A stretch of 60,000 nt of DNA from Adiantum capillus-veneris (taxonomy: Eukaryota; Streptophyta; Polypodiopsida; Polypodiales; Pteridaceae), in the NCBI GenBank assembly GCA_014529385.2, contig CM043942.1, forward strand, positions 2,398,501 through 2,458,500, given 5' to 3'. Positions 36,240 to 49,755 of this stretch are shown piece after piece. Under the pieces are notes generated by a model. The model was given only the letters and a program-made list of their open reading frames with translations, had not been told where the DNA came from and did no database searches. The position numbers and the translations under genes were made by a program. Within the stretch, counting starts at the first letter, position 1, and each line of letters opens with the position of its first letter.

Positions 36240-36806
36240 GGCTTCTCTCCAGGGAGACTTTCCTACAACCAAAAGCCTCTAATCAAGCTCAGTTTTTTAG
36301 GGCTTTAAAATCAAGAAGAGCCGGGGACACGTCCACTCGCTCTATGATGAAAAAGGGATAGCAATTCATAACCAAGATGAGATGGCTAGTATGATGTTAA
36401 ACTATCTTAGCCAAATCATTGGATGGCCAAAGAACCAATCACGGGAAGTGGATGAAGCCAGATGGACCTTGCCTAAGAGTGTCAAGAAGAAGATTCCCTA
36501 GTCGGAAGCTAATATCCTAGAAGAGGAATTTTCCAAAGATGAATGTTCACTAGCATTGCAAGCCCTTGGCAAGGAAAAGTCCCTTGGTTGGGATGGGATG
36601 ACGGTGGAATTCTTTAGAGAATTTTGGGATGATCTCAAGGTCCCAGTCTCACAAGTTCGGCCAACAAAGCCATTGCCGAAGGGTCGTTGGAGCTAAGTGT
36701 AAAGAGAAGGCTTATCAAACCCATCCCCAAACAGGTATGTTGTTCTCAATTGAAACATTGGCACCCTATAACAATGATGTCAGTGGCCTACAAAATTATT
36801 TCCAAG
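36240..36806 (+). pseudogene. LINE-c reverse transcriptase, left part
   Basis: Pieces read SQFFRALKSRRAGD, KEKSLGWDGMTVEFFREFW (RT N-terminal PGPDG-like block, about 36570-36630) and, in a shifted frame, KRRLIKPIPKQ and HWHPITMMSVAYKIISK ending at 36806. The next residues lie beyond the insertion, at 38748. Confidence 0.85.
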
Positions 36807-38747
36807 TGAGGCAAGCTTTTCCATGCATGGGAACCCCCCCATATATCTTTGCCCTTTCACCAAAATATTTCCTATTATATAAGTTACTTTTGATTTTTTC
36901 TTCCTTTTTCACAAAAGTTTTAGCCTTTATTAAATAAATAAGACTTATGCTAATCAATCACGATGTAGCATAAATAAGTAAGCTTTCTTTGTTGATATCT
37001 CTTTTGACCTTAAATATTAAATATATATATTCTAAATTACATTATATAGTTTAGTATTTTCTAATATATTTTTCATGTATATATATTATTCCACCCTACC
37101 AAATATTTTATTCACTAGTTTTCATTTTCAAACCTCAACCCCACTTTCAAATTTCAATAATACCTCCATCTAGATGATTCCCAATCTTTTCAAAACTCTA
37201 GGTCATGGTTTCATACACATGAAGGAGCTTACACTTGAAGGCAAGAGAGAAGTCCACTCAAAGGGGACCACCAAAAGACCTTTGCAGCCACAAATAATAC
37301 ATTATTTGGCTGAATTTTTTAAGTAGATAAGAACCCCGAATCTGAAGAAGCATTCAACATGAAAGATGTAGCTCGTGATCTCAACTTTTAGCTCAATTTT
37401 TTTCAGAATTTTTGGAGTTATGAACACGGAGATATGATTTTTGTAGTGGACCCCAGTTTTCTCGTGTAATGGTGACACAGGCCATCCCCAATTTTCTTCC
37501 CTCTAGAATGGCTATGGTTCTACAAGTCTTCAAGCATGATTACAAGAGACAAGGCTCTTTTAATGAGGTCTTGGCAAATCTAGAGTGATTCTATCACCAT
37601 TTTTGGAGGATCCATCCTCATCAACAACTATCCACCTTTGACAATCTCTCTTATAATTTTCTTACCTCTCTCTTCTCTCCCTAATAAGCTTATGTCTAGC
37701 CAAAGTTAGACTATTGTAAATATCTCCTATCCTCTACATCCTACCCACATTCTCTCTTTTTCTCTCTCTATTGACTCTAGTATTTTAAATAATGAGGAGA
37801 CAAGATGGGAGCCACAGTCACATGCACCCCATTTTCCTAGTCACCAGAGTGGAACACTCACCTCAATTAGAAATATTGTTAAAACCTTCCCTCCTTCCCT
37901 ATATAAGGAGGCCATGAGAGCTCACTAAAAAGAAAACACACACACACACACACACCTATCCATACACACTCTTGTGCTACATGCTTGTAGCATGAACCCT
38001 AATCACATAATCACACCACCATCATCATCACCATCACCATGCACAAAAGAGGAGCACCACACCTCCACACCACTTGTAATTAAGGGTTGAAGGCACAATT
38101 TCAAGAAGAAGAAGGGTGGACACACTCATGATATTCCTCGCCATCAACTCCCATCTCTCCATTATGCCTCCTAAGATCTTGTTCTCTTCTCATTTTCCTG
38201 CCATACGCTACCTATTGTATTCATCTTTTGCAAGCAATCAACACACTCCATCTTGGTGCCATACTTTGTGTCGCTTTGGATACATCTCATTGTGAGTATG
38301 GTATATGCTTGTTCCTTGCCATTTTTTTTCCTGCTTATGTTAAGGTGTGCGGATTCGCCACCATACACACACTCTCTCTCTCCCTCTCATATTCCTATCA
38401 TCTTGCTACTTCCATCTTGAGGTGTGCGGATTCGCCACCTTTTGTATGAGAAGTGAGCATACTTGCATGTATCCCTGACCTCGTTATCTTCCTTACTACA
38501 TGCACGAGTAGCGAGCCCATTCTCACTCACTCACCACTCCTCTCACCTTATTCTCTGACCACCCCATTCCACCTTTGGGTGTGGATCTTGAAATTGTTTT
38601 CCATGGCATGTTTCATTGTGTATATGTATACGTCCTAGCAGCATATCTTACTAGGTGGTTCCCCTATTGTGTATCCCCCATGATGAGGCCATTGTGCATA
38701 GTCTTGGTGTAGAGGCCACCGGGTCTATTTTTCACTTCCGCCTCTCA
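36807..38747 (+). mobile_element. 1.94-kb TG...CA insertion in LINE-c, probable solo LTR
   Basis: The insertion starts TGAGGCAAGC and ends CCGCCTCTCA, with CAAG on both sides (36803-36806 and 38748-38751). Removing it joins the LINE RT frame exactly, which fixes the borders. There is no coding content. A TATA-like CCCTATATAAGGAGGCC (about 37898-37914) and a direct repeat of GGTGTGCGGATTCGCCACC (about 38343 and 38421) suit an LTR in plus orientation. A 4-bp TSD is at the low end for LTR elements, so a non-LTR nature is not excluded. No second copy exists in this window. Confidence 0.75.
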
Positions 38748-39160
38748 CAAGGTAGTAGCCCTCAGACTAGTCCCCCTTACTAAACAAGATAATCTCTCCC
38801 CATCACCATGGATTCATCAAAGGAAGGTCCATTTATGACAACATCTTAGCAGCAATGGTGGGCACCGAATATGAAACTTACACGAAGCAAGAGTGCATTC
38901 TGCTACAGCTAGACCTTGATAAGGCTTATGACATAATAACATGGTCATATCTAGAAGCCGTCATGGAAGCTCTGGGCTTTCGGCCTCGACTATGTCGCCT
39001 TTTACGAGCATTAGGGGATGGTAGCCAGTTAGAGCTCCTATTTAATGATAGAATAGTGGGGCTCTTTTGAGGTCAACAGGTCTATTAAGCAAGGATGCCC
39101 TATGGACCCCCTGCTTTTTTCCATAGGATCACATCCTTTAACAACAACGCTTGAAGCTAG
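38748..39160 (+). pseudogene. LINE-c reverse transcriptase, right part
   Basis: After the CAAG duplication the RT continues with VVALRLVPL, slips frame, then HHHGFIKGRSIYDNILAAM, LLQLDLDKAYDIITWSYLEAV (first catalytic Asp of the RT, about 38910-38935) and KQGCPMDP-like KQGCP text at about 39090 in a shifted frame. The FADD block that should follow is not found, so a deletion removed the RT catalytic centre at about 39130-39160. Confidence 0.85.
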
Positions 39161-39990
39161 TGCTAAGTGGGGAGCATTGCAAGGCCTGGCTTTATCAAGT
39201 GGACGTAACTCACAAACAAAGATTCCAATGGATCCTCGAAAAAATTATATAAAAAATGAGTAGGTAGGAGTATGCTCTTCTCCCATTTCCAAGCTGAATT
39301 AAAGTGGTTAATGCCTTTATGCTCCCTTATATTGCCTTCACTAGCCCGCTTCTCAAGATGGCCAAGTGTCACTGGAAAGAGTTCTTAAAACCAGTAAAAA
39401 TATTTTTATGGAAAAACAACACGAAATCCCCAGGCCATGGCAATGGGCCGGTTGGGAGTCAGTCGCTCGGCCAGTGGATCAAGGAGGCCCTGGAATTCTC
39501 AACCATGTAGCCCATACAAAAGCTCGTTGCACCAAATTTGTTAGTCTCCTTGGCTAAACAGGATCAATCTTGGGCTATCATGATCAAAGATATGATAGAA
39601 ACATCTAAACTTGGCTCAAAAGGTGGAAAGTGGAGAGGGATAGAGGTTCATGACAAACTATTAGCCCCAACGTGGTCTACCCTAAGTCTGGGAGGCAGCT
39701 CAGGGGAATTGGTAAGGAAATGCAACAGAGCAGCGGAAGTCCTAAAGTGGGGGGAAGAAACCAGATACTTCAAGAAGTCCATTTTGTCCACCTATTCATG
39801 GAATGCCCAGCTATCAAAGGCCTCGCAGGGAAAACATGCAAGTGGGTCCAAAGGACATGGAAACTTGGTTTTTTCAAGACTAATTTATTCCTTGGAGGTA
39901 AGAATTTGGGAAGTCATACCCTCCTCATTAGCACTCAAATTGTCAGGGACTTCTTCTTGCATAATGTATGGCAGACAAGGAACCATCGTT
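39161..39990 (+). pseudogene. LINE-c ORF2 C-terminal remnant
   Basis: Fragments typical of the post-RT region of plant L1: KEFLKPVKIFLWKNN (about 39370-39420), QGGPGILNHVAHTKARC in a neighbouring frame, then HLFMECPAIKGLAGKTC (about 39790-39840), the last His and Cys of a zf-RVT-like finger. Heavily frameshifted. Confidence 0.7.
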
Positions 39991-41202
39991 GGTGCAGCCA
40001 AAGTTGGTCCGAGCTAGGAGATGGTCAATGCCAAGCAGAGGCAGCATGTGAGTGCAGTACGGAAGGCTAGGGCAGGTGCCAAGGCCCTAGGCAGCCCAAG
40101 GATAGCGGAGGTGTATGCTCGAAGCGGTTTTTTAGGCCAAAGGTGTGTTACAAAGAGCCAAGCAGATTGGTGGCCTATTGTGCCCAAGATGTGGGTTTTA
40201 TGTGCTAGAATGTGGTCTTCAGTGTGCTTTCCAAGTCGGTCCAGACGGCTTGTCAAACGGAGCCCCGGTGAGCAAGATACTGAAGTTTAAAGCTGGAGTG
40301 TGTTGCAGATCCCCGACGGACAGGGCAGCTGGGGACAGGTGGCCCGGGTGGTGTCAGTATATACACGTGTAGAGCTTGAATTATGGAGCATGCCTGTCTT
40401 CTTGGAATGCGAATCCGAGCTCTGGTTAGCAAGATATGGTCAGTTGAATTTTTTTTGGGGGCTGGGTCTGAGCCCACTTGGCCGCATTGAAGGATGTGCC
40501 ATCTGGCATCCTTTTAGCCTCGCCAAGGTTCTCAATGATAGTGGGAGTTAAGTGGAGTCAGCACAGATCGACGGCGCGTCAATCGGACACTCAGTTGGCT
40601 AGATGCGGCAGGACGAAGTCGAGGAGTAATGCCAAGAGGAAAGGGGCAGATGTTTCTTGGTTTTTTTGCGGCCTCGGATGACGGCATTGAAGATCTTGAA
40701 ATGGGGAAAAAGGTAGATGATTTGAAGGTGGAGGCGGTGGGTTTGCGGTTGGGTTTCAAAGCCGGTGCATAGGCCAACTAGGCAAGGCATAGCAGAGTGC
40801 CCAATGCAAGCAAAAAATGAGGCCTTTTCTAGTCTAGAGGATGGAATTTTTTGGGGGCTTGAATTCCGCTTAAACCATGGGCTGCCACGTGTCGGGGGGC
40901 ATTGGCCCATATGCGCAAGACGGGGCAGGGAGCGCGCTGTATATAACCCAGGGCATGCGCCCTCTTGGAGGTGTGTGAAGCGAAAGAGCTCCGTGAGCTC
41001 GTTGGTTATGGCGCTGGGCATCACTGGCATTGCGTAGGTGGCCGGTGGCGTTCCGCGGTGGTTTTTGGCAAGGCGGGGCGGCGCAATGGCGCACGCCCGC
41101 ATGAGAAAGGGGGTTGGCAGTGATGATGATGTGGCGGTCCCCGCTAGGAGTGGCATCCCGCGGCCCAGATGGGCTCTAAACCTTTTGAGAGGTGTGCAAC
41201 AA
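39991..41202. other. Unassigned GC-richer stretch
   Basis: About 1.2 kb with higher GC than its neighbours and several chance frames on both strands (for example 41501-40599 minus, 300 codons). Codon content is leucine/cysteine/serine-heavy without any domain signature, and I do not believe it is a gene. Confidence 0.4.
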
Positions 41203-41610
41203 GGGGGCATTAGCGACATTGCTAATGCCTCCCTTGTATTAGACAGGGAGCATTCCCACATTTGGGGCATATAGTGGAAGATCCTGATGCCGAGCCCATC
41301 AAGGAGAAGATAAGTCCGAAGGCTCCCAACCCAGGCATGTCCCATGGGAATAAGAGAGAGAAAAATAAAGAGGCAGAGCCCAAGGGCGGCCAAGTGGGTT
41401 GAGCAAAGACCAAAGGACAAACCAAAGTAAGGACAAAAATGGAGACGAAGGCCAAAAGAGGGCAAAAGAGGAGTCGGATAGAGAGAGAAAGTCAAAGTCA
41501 AGCTAATTGAGCTGTATAAGGTTAAGCCTAAAGAGGGTAGAAGATGAAAGGTAAAAAATAAAAAAAATGAAAAGGCTAGGGGGCAATAGCGACGTCACTA
41601 ATGCCCCCCC
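41203..41610. mobile_element. Small inverted-repeat element (MITE-like)
   Basis: GGGGGCATTAGCGAC at 41204 faces its near-complement GTCACTAATGCCCCC ending about 41609. Each end is itself palindromic (GGCATTAGCGACATTGCTAATGCC and GGCAATAGCGACGTCACTAATGCC). About 400 bp, no coding content. A 26-base C run (41604-41629) sits on the right end and obscures any TSD. Confidence 0.5.
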
Positions 41611-41629
41611 CCCCCCCCCCCCCCCCCCC
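41604..41629. repeat. Poly-C run of 26 bases
   Basis: Homopolymer run on the plus strand. Length may be affected by sequencing error. Confidence 0.95.
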
Positions 41630-42430
<801 letters not shown>

Positions 42431-43735
42431 TTCAAGCAAATCCTGAGGTGGCAAGCTTGAAAGAAATTATACAAAAAAGCAAAGTACTAATATGGATGCT
42501 CTGGTGCAAGCAAAACTCAGATAATTGGCCTAGGAATACCAATGCTTTGTACCAAGGATAAGGGCGTGGGATGTTAAGGGTGGCTCCCTAATTAGCCGAA
42601 GTAATTATGGTCTCTCGACGATGTCATGGGTCGGCACGAGCATGGCAAGATCTTGTAATTTGTTGAGATGATCAATATAATTCACTCACAATTGTGAGTT
42701 TTGCTAAAGAAAAGCATATATGTAGCCAATATTGAAAAGCTCCTCTCTAGGTATCATGTACTCTACCATTCCTTGAAACCTATCATTTGTTTCCTCTTGA
42801 TATTCAAAACAAAATGAATCAAAACAAGTCGAATCAACAAAAGCCACATTCTCAATCTTCACGATGCGCAATTAATGCATTTTAGTTAACACTGGAGAAA
42901 TTCACTTAATTATTTTTTTGGTTTGGAGCATTTGAATTCTGCTGGAATAAAGCCAAGGTCCTTGCACCATAGTTACCCAGAATAGGAAATCCAAACACAG
43001 AATGGCAACTAGTATGAAATGCCATTTCCTGTTTTGGATAGTCATGTTCTCAACACAATATAGGGATTCAGAATGGGAAGCGAGATTGGGAACGGGGAAC
43101 AAAGACCTGAAAATGGCCATTCCCTATAACTATACCTTGCGCAACCACATAAATATTTACCACCATGCTACTGATTCTTAGAGTTCCCCTCACTATATAG
43201 ACTATTTTTTTATGCATCAAGAAAGTTTCAAGTGCAGTGAAATTGAAATGGTGAAGATCTACACTTTACACTTCTACAAATCTTTAATTCTTCCTTGCGT
43301 TAGTGATTGCTACTTAGAGTGAGAGATGGTTCCTTTTATTTCCCTGATGAGAGAGAGTTGTAGAGATGTGCACAGAGAGAGATAGAGATAGAAAGAGAGA
43401 GAGAGAGAGAGAGAGAGACCCAATGGGGTCCCAACCAACCCTCTCAGGGGCCCCACACATCGTTGCCGATGTGGTATTGTCTTTTGATTGCGTAAATCAA
43501 ATGTATACACATGTAATGCCTCAAAACGGAATTGAAATGACAGCTGCCAATTTAGTTGAGATGAAGTTGGCCTTGGCTCGTTCATAGAAGAAGATAAGGT
43601 CTTCTCGATCTTGCACTTTGCCCCACCTTCCGAAGAGCTCCGTATTTTTGTCCATTTGTTCAAGGTCCATCCCCACAAAATTTGCTATCCCTTTCTTTGC
43701 TCACTCACCCATTGCTTTGGAACTCTTTGGCTTGT
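42431..43735. other. Unassigned sequence
   Basis: No coding motif apart from short chance frames. A GA microsatellite is at 43394-43418. Confidence 0.5.
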
Positions 43736-43850
43736 CCTATGACTGTTCTTTAGGTGCTTTGTTGGGGCACTTGGAAAGTACATGCCCCTGTTCCCCACAA
43801 CCATAACATTTACCCTTGATTATTAGCGCGCTGCTGTTTGCGGGAGCAAA
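43736..43850 (-). pseudogene. Gag zinc-knuckle scrap (Ty3-type)
   Basis: On the minus strand about 43813-43769 reads KGKCYGCGEQGHVLSKCPNK, a canonical CX2CX4HX4C retroviral-type knuckle, ending at a stop near 43734. No further gag or pol could be followed on either side. Confidence 0.6.
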
Positions 43851-44810
43851 TCACACCACCCATAAACTGCATGCAACACAACCTAGATCAACATAATGTC
43901 AATCAAGGACATAGATGACACGCTAGGCACAGAGAGGAAATCTCTTTAGCTTGTCAGGTTGAGACCATCCTACACATACAACACTCTGGAAGGCTAACTA
44001 AACCACAATCTCGAATCTCACTACTCTCAACTACACCACCTACCCACATACACACAAACAGAAGGAAACCCATCAAATCATGTCAGAATTGTACGAAACT
44101 TATGGAACACCATCCCCTCACTAGGATAGACCTGTCCCAAAGCCTCGACACTCAAAATCCTAGCTCTAAGCCCATGTGCGGAAAATGCGTATAAAGACAG
44201 AGCAAAATTTTGAAATGCCTGAAACTAAAATCTATGAGTATCTATGCATAGCTTATGTCGCTATGATTCTAATGACTACTTGCAGGCAGAAAACAAACAT
44301 CATTTGCTGTACTTAGGATCACAAATATCTCGTAGATGCACAAGCGCATTTAGTCCATTCCGCGAGGAATGCTTGGCGTCGATACGTAGCTCTTGCCAAG
44401 CCTAGCACAATGGTGCAGTCAAGTCTTCAACGTGATGAGAGAGTAGGGAAGAGCACCAGGATGAAGCTCACGCTCTCTCTTCCTCTCTCACACACAGTAG
44501 ATGGCAGTGCTAGACTTATGATTATGATTAAGTTCTTTACAAAATGACCTAGGTACCTTATATACTGAGGTCACCTTAGGTTAAACCTAAAATAGAGTTT
44601 GAGGGGTCAAATAGCTTGGTATTTACAATTTGGAAGTGCCATTGCACCCTGGCTTCTGCAGCTAGACTACCTACTTATATTTACTTAGAGCTAGGTGATT
44701 GACCTATATGTTAAAACAACGTCAAACTAATCATGTGTGTGTAGAGTTGGTTAAGGTGGAAATAATGAAACTCATGGGTGTTTGGTTTATCTATGCAGTT
44801 GCTTATAGTT
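43851..44810. other. Unassigned sequence
   Basis: No motif recognised on either strand. Confidence 0.5.
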
Positions 44811-44940
44811 ATGGGTATCTCCCATTGTAGTATTGCCTGGAAAGAATAAGAGAATTTGCATCTATGTTGACTATAAGAAGCTCAATGGAAAAACCAAGAA
44901 GGTTTTGATGTTTATGACCATAATCCACAGCATTACATAA
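44811..44940 (+). pseudogene. Ty3/gypsy reverse transcriptase scrap
   Basis: Plus strand reads WVSPIVV-like SPIVVLPGKNKRICIYVDYKKLN, the conserved Ty3 RT entry motif with the VDYKKLN block, then degenerates. About 40 residues only; orientation is opposite to family B, so it is not that element's missing RT. Confidence 0.6.
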
Positions 44941-46828
<1,888 letters not shown>

Positions 46829-46947
46829 TTGTGCCTATGTAGACCTTGAAATGTAGCCCTATTATGCATACACAGTCAATGCATACACAGTCAATTGTGC
46901 CTATGTAGACCTTGAAATGTAGCCCTATTATGCATACACAGTCAATG
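46829..46947. repeat. 66-bp tandem duplication
   Basis: TTGTGCCTATGTAGACC starts at 46829 and again 66 bp later at 46895. Each unit ends in TATGCATACACAGTCAATGC, itself repeated once within the first unit. Confidence 0.9.
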
Positions 46948-47102
46948 CATGGAAAAGATTTATGTTGTGCAAGATGTGGGTATAAGCAATTTGCTTACTG
47001 GCATTTGCTGGCAAGGTTTCCTACTCTAAGCAATATAATGGCCTTTGAAGCTCATGTATCGTTCGCTCAAGTGAAGGTTGTAGAGCTTTTTCAAAGGCTT
47101 AC

Positions 47103-48280
47103 TTATATGTTTGATGCTTCTTTGGAGGTATAGCCCTGTGGTTGGTTTTTGTATTTGGCATTGTTCCTCAGAGTGGGTTCTCTTCTAACTGTACTGTAAT
47201 CGTAGGAGGAATTGAAAGAATTCAAGCGACGGTGCAGTGACAATAGGTTTATTGGTTTCCTTTGGGACCCACTTCTTTGTGATGTGACTGGTTGTTTCAT
47301 TGATGCTGCTTGTTTGGGAACCCACACTTGTCCTTGCTTTGTTTGTGTTTGAAGAGAGTTCTTGAGATCCACCTTATCTTTGTGTGAGTCTTCAGTGGTC
47401 TTTGCTTTAGCTCTTGTACTCTTAGTTGAGGACAAGATTCAGACTGTGGGAGTTGATACTTTGGGAGTTGACAATTTAACCATTTCGGAATCCAAATGAA
47501 CTCCTGACCTCTTTGTGCTTGAGTCAACTTCTATGGAACCCAAATCCGATTTGCGAAAGCTTCGAACTTTGTGCTTTTCTTAGATTTTCTTGCGAGCTCC
47601 GACTATTTTCCTTTTGGTGTTGGATCTTGTGATTTTTCATCAAAGATCTTGGTCTTCTTGATCCATACCTACTTTTGGCCAATCCTGTTCTTTGGTATCC
47701 AGATTTGTCAAACTTTTTGGTTCCGACTCGTTGTTCTTTTCTTTTGGCCTTCTTTGGTTGTGACGGAAGCTCCAAGTGATGGTGATGACCTGAGTTGCTA
47801 CTAGGGAATGTCATATGAATCATCACTATCGCTGCTATCCTCAGCAAGGTTGCATTCTAGCACTTTCCCTTTGTGGTTTAGCTTGTTGAAAAGCTAATGT
47901 CTACTCTCTCTTGAGTTGTTGTTTCTGGGATGACTTTTGTATCCACTTGATTAGAGAGTTGGTAGCTTGTTGACATGGTTGTGTTCTTCTTGGTTGAGTC
48001 TTTTCTTCATATATAGGAGCCATGTATGAGGATTATTATTGCAGTTGCATTTCCATCGAAGATTTTGGAATCCACTTTTGATGCACTTTATTCTTGTAGC
48101 GGTCACATTGGTTCCTGGGTTTTTGATTTAGACAATCATAAAACTGTGCATTTGTTAAAGTGTTGTTCACGTCACTTGTTGGGTTGTCTGGAATTCCATT
48201 GTTTGCATCTTCTTGAATCTCCAAGTGTTCTACAGAGTCATAGGACTCATCTTCCTATTTGTCTTTGTTTTGTTGGATTA
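47103..48280 (-). pseudogene. Family B element, 3' part of gag-protease frame: WxPK-repeat region
   Basis: Minus-strand frames 48224-48036, 47847-47524, 47527-47297 and 47435-47103 together give a low-complexity Lys/Gln/Ser-rich region with repeated W-[VI]-P-K motifs: QKWIPKSS (about 48060), NRIWVP (about 47530), FIWIPKW (about 47490), QVWVPKQ (about 47320), plus mutated forms. The pattern matches the C-terminus of the family A protein. It is the continuation of the family B frame that ends at 57112, the two being separated by family A copy 2. Several stops and frameshifts; no RT follows to the left. Confidence 0.65.
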
Positions 48281-48855
48281 TGTTAACCCTCACGGCTCAC
48301 GGACACCCCATCACCTACGATGGACGCGTATTATGTATTTGGTAGAGTCAGGTACCGGGCTTGTCGGTTCAATAGGGAAAGGTAGAGTGATCGCCAATGA
48401 GAGGCGCACTTTAACTTGGACATTCAAGGGATTAGTTGGTTAAGCATGGGCGCCCAAGTGTGAATGGGGTGAGCTCCTATAAAAGCCAACTAAACCTAAT
48501 TTTTACTCATTCTCTCATTTGTGCAATTGAAGAGTGCTCTTGCTCCATCTCCATCTTCTTCTTCTTCACCTCCTTGTGTGTGTGTGTGAGAGAGAGAGAG
48601 AGGGGGAGAGTGTGTGTGCGATCGAGCATTACGAAGGCACGACGACGGCGAAGCGGTTGAGCGCGGCACGACTGCAGCTTCTTCTTCATCGCGGCGAGGA
48701 ATCCACCACGAAGGGAAGCGTAGAGCGGTGAGTGACACACCCTTTGTTTTCTTGAGCTTGCTAGTTTAGGCTTGTTGTGTGCTTGGAGCCGTTTGTGGCT
48801 CGCATACGGTGTATTGGCAAATCCCTTGCTTCGACAGTGCGGCAAGGAGCGCACA
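48281..48855 (+). repeat. Family A copy 2 5' LTR
   Basis: 575 bp, TG...CA ends, TATA box TATAAAAG at 48478-48485. Confidence 0.96.
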
Positions 48856-48859
48856 TTTT

Positions 48860-48877
48860 TGGCGCCGCTACCGGGGA
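48860..48877 (+). promoter_or_regulatory. Family A copy 2 primer-binding site (tRNA-Asp type)
   Basis: TGGCGCCGCTACCGGGGA, four bases after the LTR; two mismatches to the tRNA-Asp complement. Confidence 0.82.
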
Positions 48878-49755
48878 TATGCCCTACACTAAGCTCGGTT
48901 AGCACTCTACGCTTCCTTGTGGTGCAATTTCTATCATAGGAAAGGCAGGGAAGGAGTGTGTGGAGATTTCTGTTTTTTGCGTTTTCTGCATTTGCTGTCA
49001 AGTTTCAATTTCTGCTATTGTCTGTGTTTTTTCAATTTCCGCAATTTCTGCATTTTCAAGTTCGGCGTTTTCAATTTCTGCAATTTTCTGCAATTCTGCG
49101 TTTTTTTAATTTTCTGCAATTTCTGCAATTTCTGCGTTTTTTCTGCAATTTCTGCATTTTTCAATTTTCTGCATATCTGCGTTTTCTGCATTTTTTGCAT
49201 ACGCAATTTCTGAAAAAAAAAAGAAAAAAAATCGGAAATAAAAAACGCGAGTGAGCGGGCGGCGAAATTTTTCGAAAATAAAAAACGTGACTCTTAAAAC
49301 GGACGGGTTGGTTTGTATAAAAGATAGATCGGGATCGGGATCATTTTCCCAGGCCCAGGCCCGGGCCCAGGCCTCAGTCCTCAGTTTTATGATATATACT
49401 AGACTCACTCTTATATATATACCCTACTCCCTCAAGAGAGAATGAGAGCATGTGGGACAAGTCCTCCACTCTCCTCCTTTCTCTTCCCACTTGCACCCTT
49501 AGACTTTCTAGTTTGGGCCTAGTTCCCTACTGGAAATTGACAGTTTTAGGGATTCCGAGGGCATAGAGTGACCAAACGGAGGGCTGTAAAGCACAGCACG
49601 ACCCTCTGACCGATACGCTCGTTTCGAGCTATCACACGGCCCATTCCACGACACGCTCTAAAAAATCTAGCAAAAAAACAAACAAAAAACACGCTAAAAA
49701 CTAGTCACAAGGCCTCCTAGAGCAGCTTTTTGACACCTTAGGGTATCAAAAGCAC
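48878..49755 (+). other. Family A copy 2 leader with TTTCTGC-rich tract
   Basis: 878-base leader. TTTCTGCAA/TTTCTGCGT-type units fill about 48964-49213, as in copy 1 but with different unit number and order. A (CCCAGG)n hexamer array at about 49349-49373 replaces the CCCAAG array of copy 1. No credible gene. Confidence 0.8.

Larger units (their letters stand above)
33043..39990 (+). mobile_element. LINE-c: L1-like retrotransposon, plus strand, with ORF1 and interrupted ORF2
   Basis: ORF1 (coiled coil, DUF4283-like, zinc knuckle) at 33043-35167, then ORF2 endonuclease from about 35250, RT from about 36240, an inserted 1.94-kb element (36807-38747), the rest of RT from 38748, and a decayed C-terminal/zf-RVT region to about 39990. 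Total without the insert is about 5.0 kb, a normal plant L1 size. No A-tail was found after 39990. Many stops and frameshifts. Confidence 0.88.

Noticed and set aside
40599-41501. 300-codon open frame on the minus strand
   Set aside because: Leucine/serine/cysteine-heavy composition, no domain motif, overlaps the MITE-like repeat and lies in GC-rich DNA where long chance frames are common.
44811-44940. The Ty3 RT scrap as the missing RT of family B
   Set aside because: It is on the plus strand whereas family B reads on the minus strand, and about 2 kb of unrelated sequence separates them.
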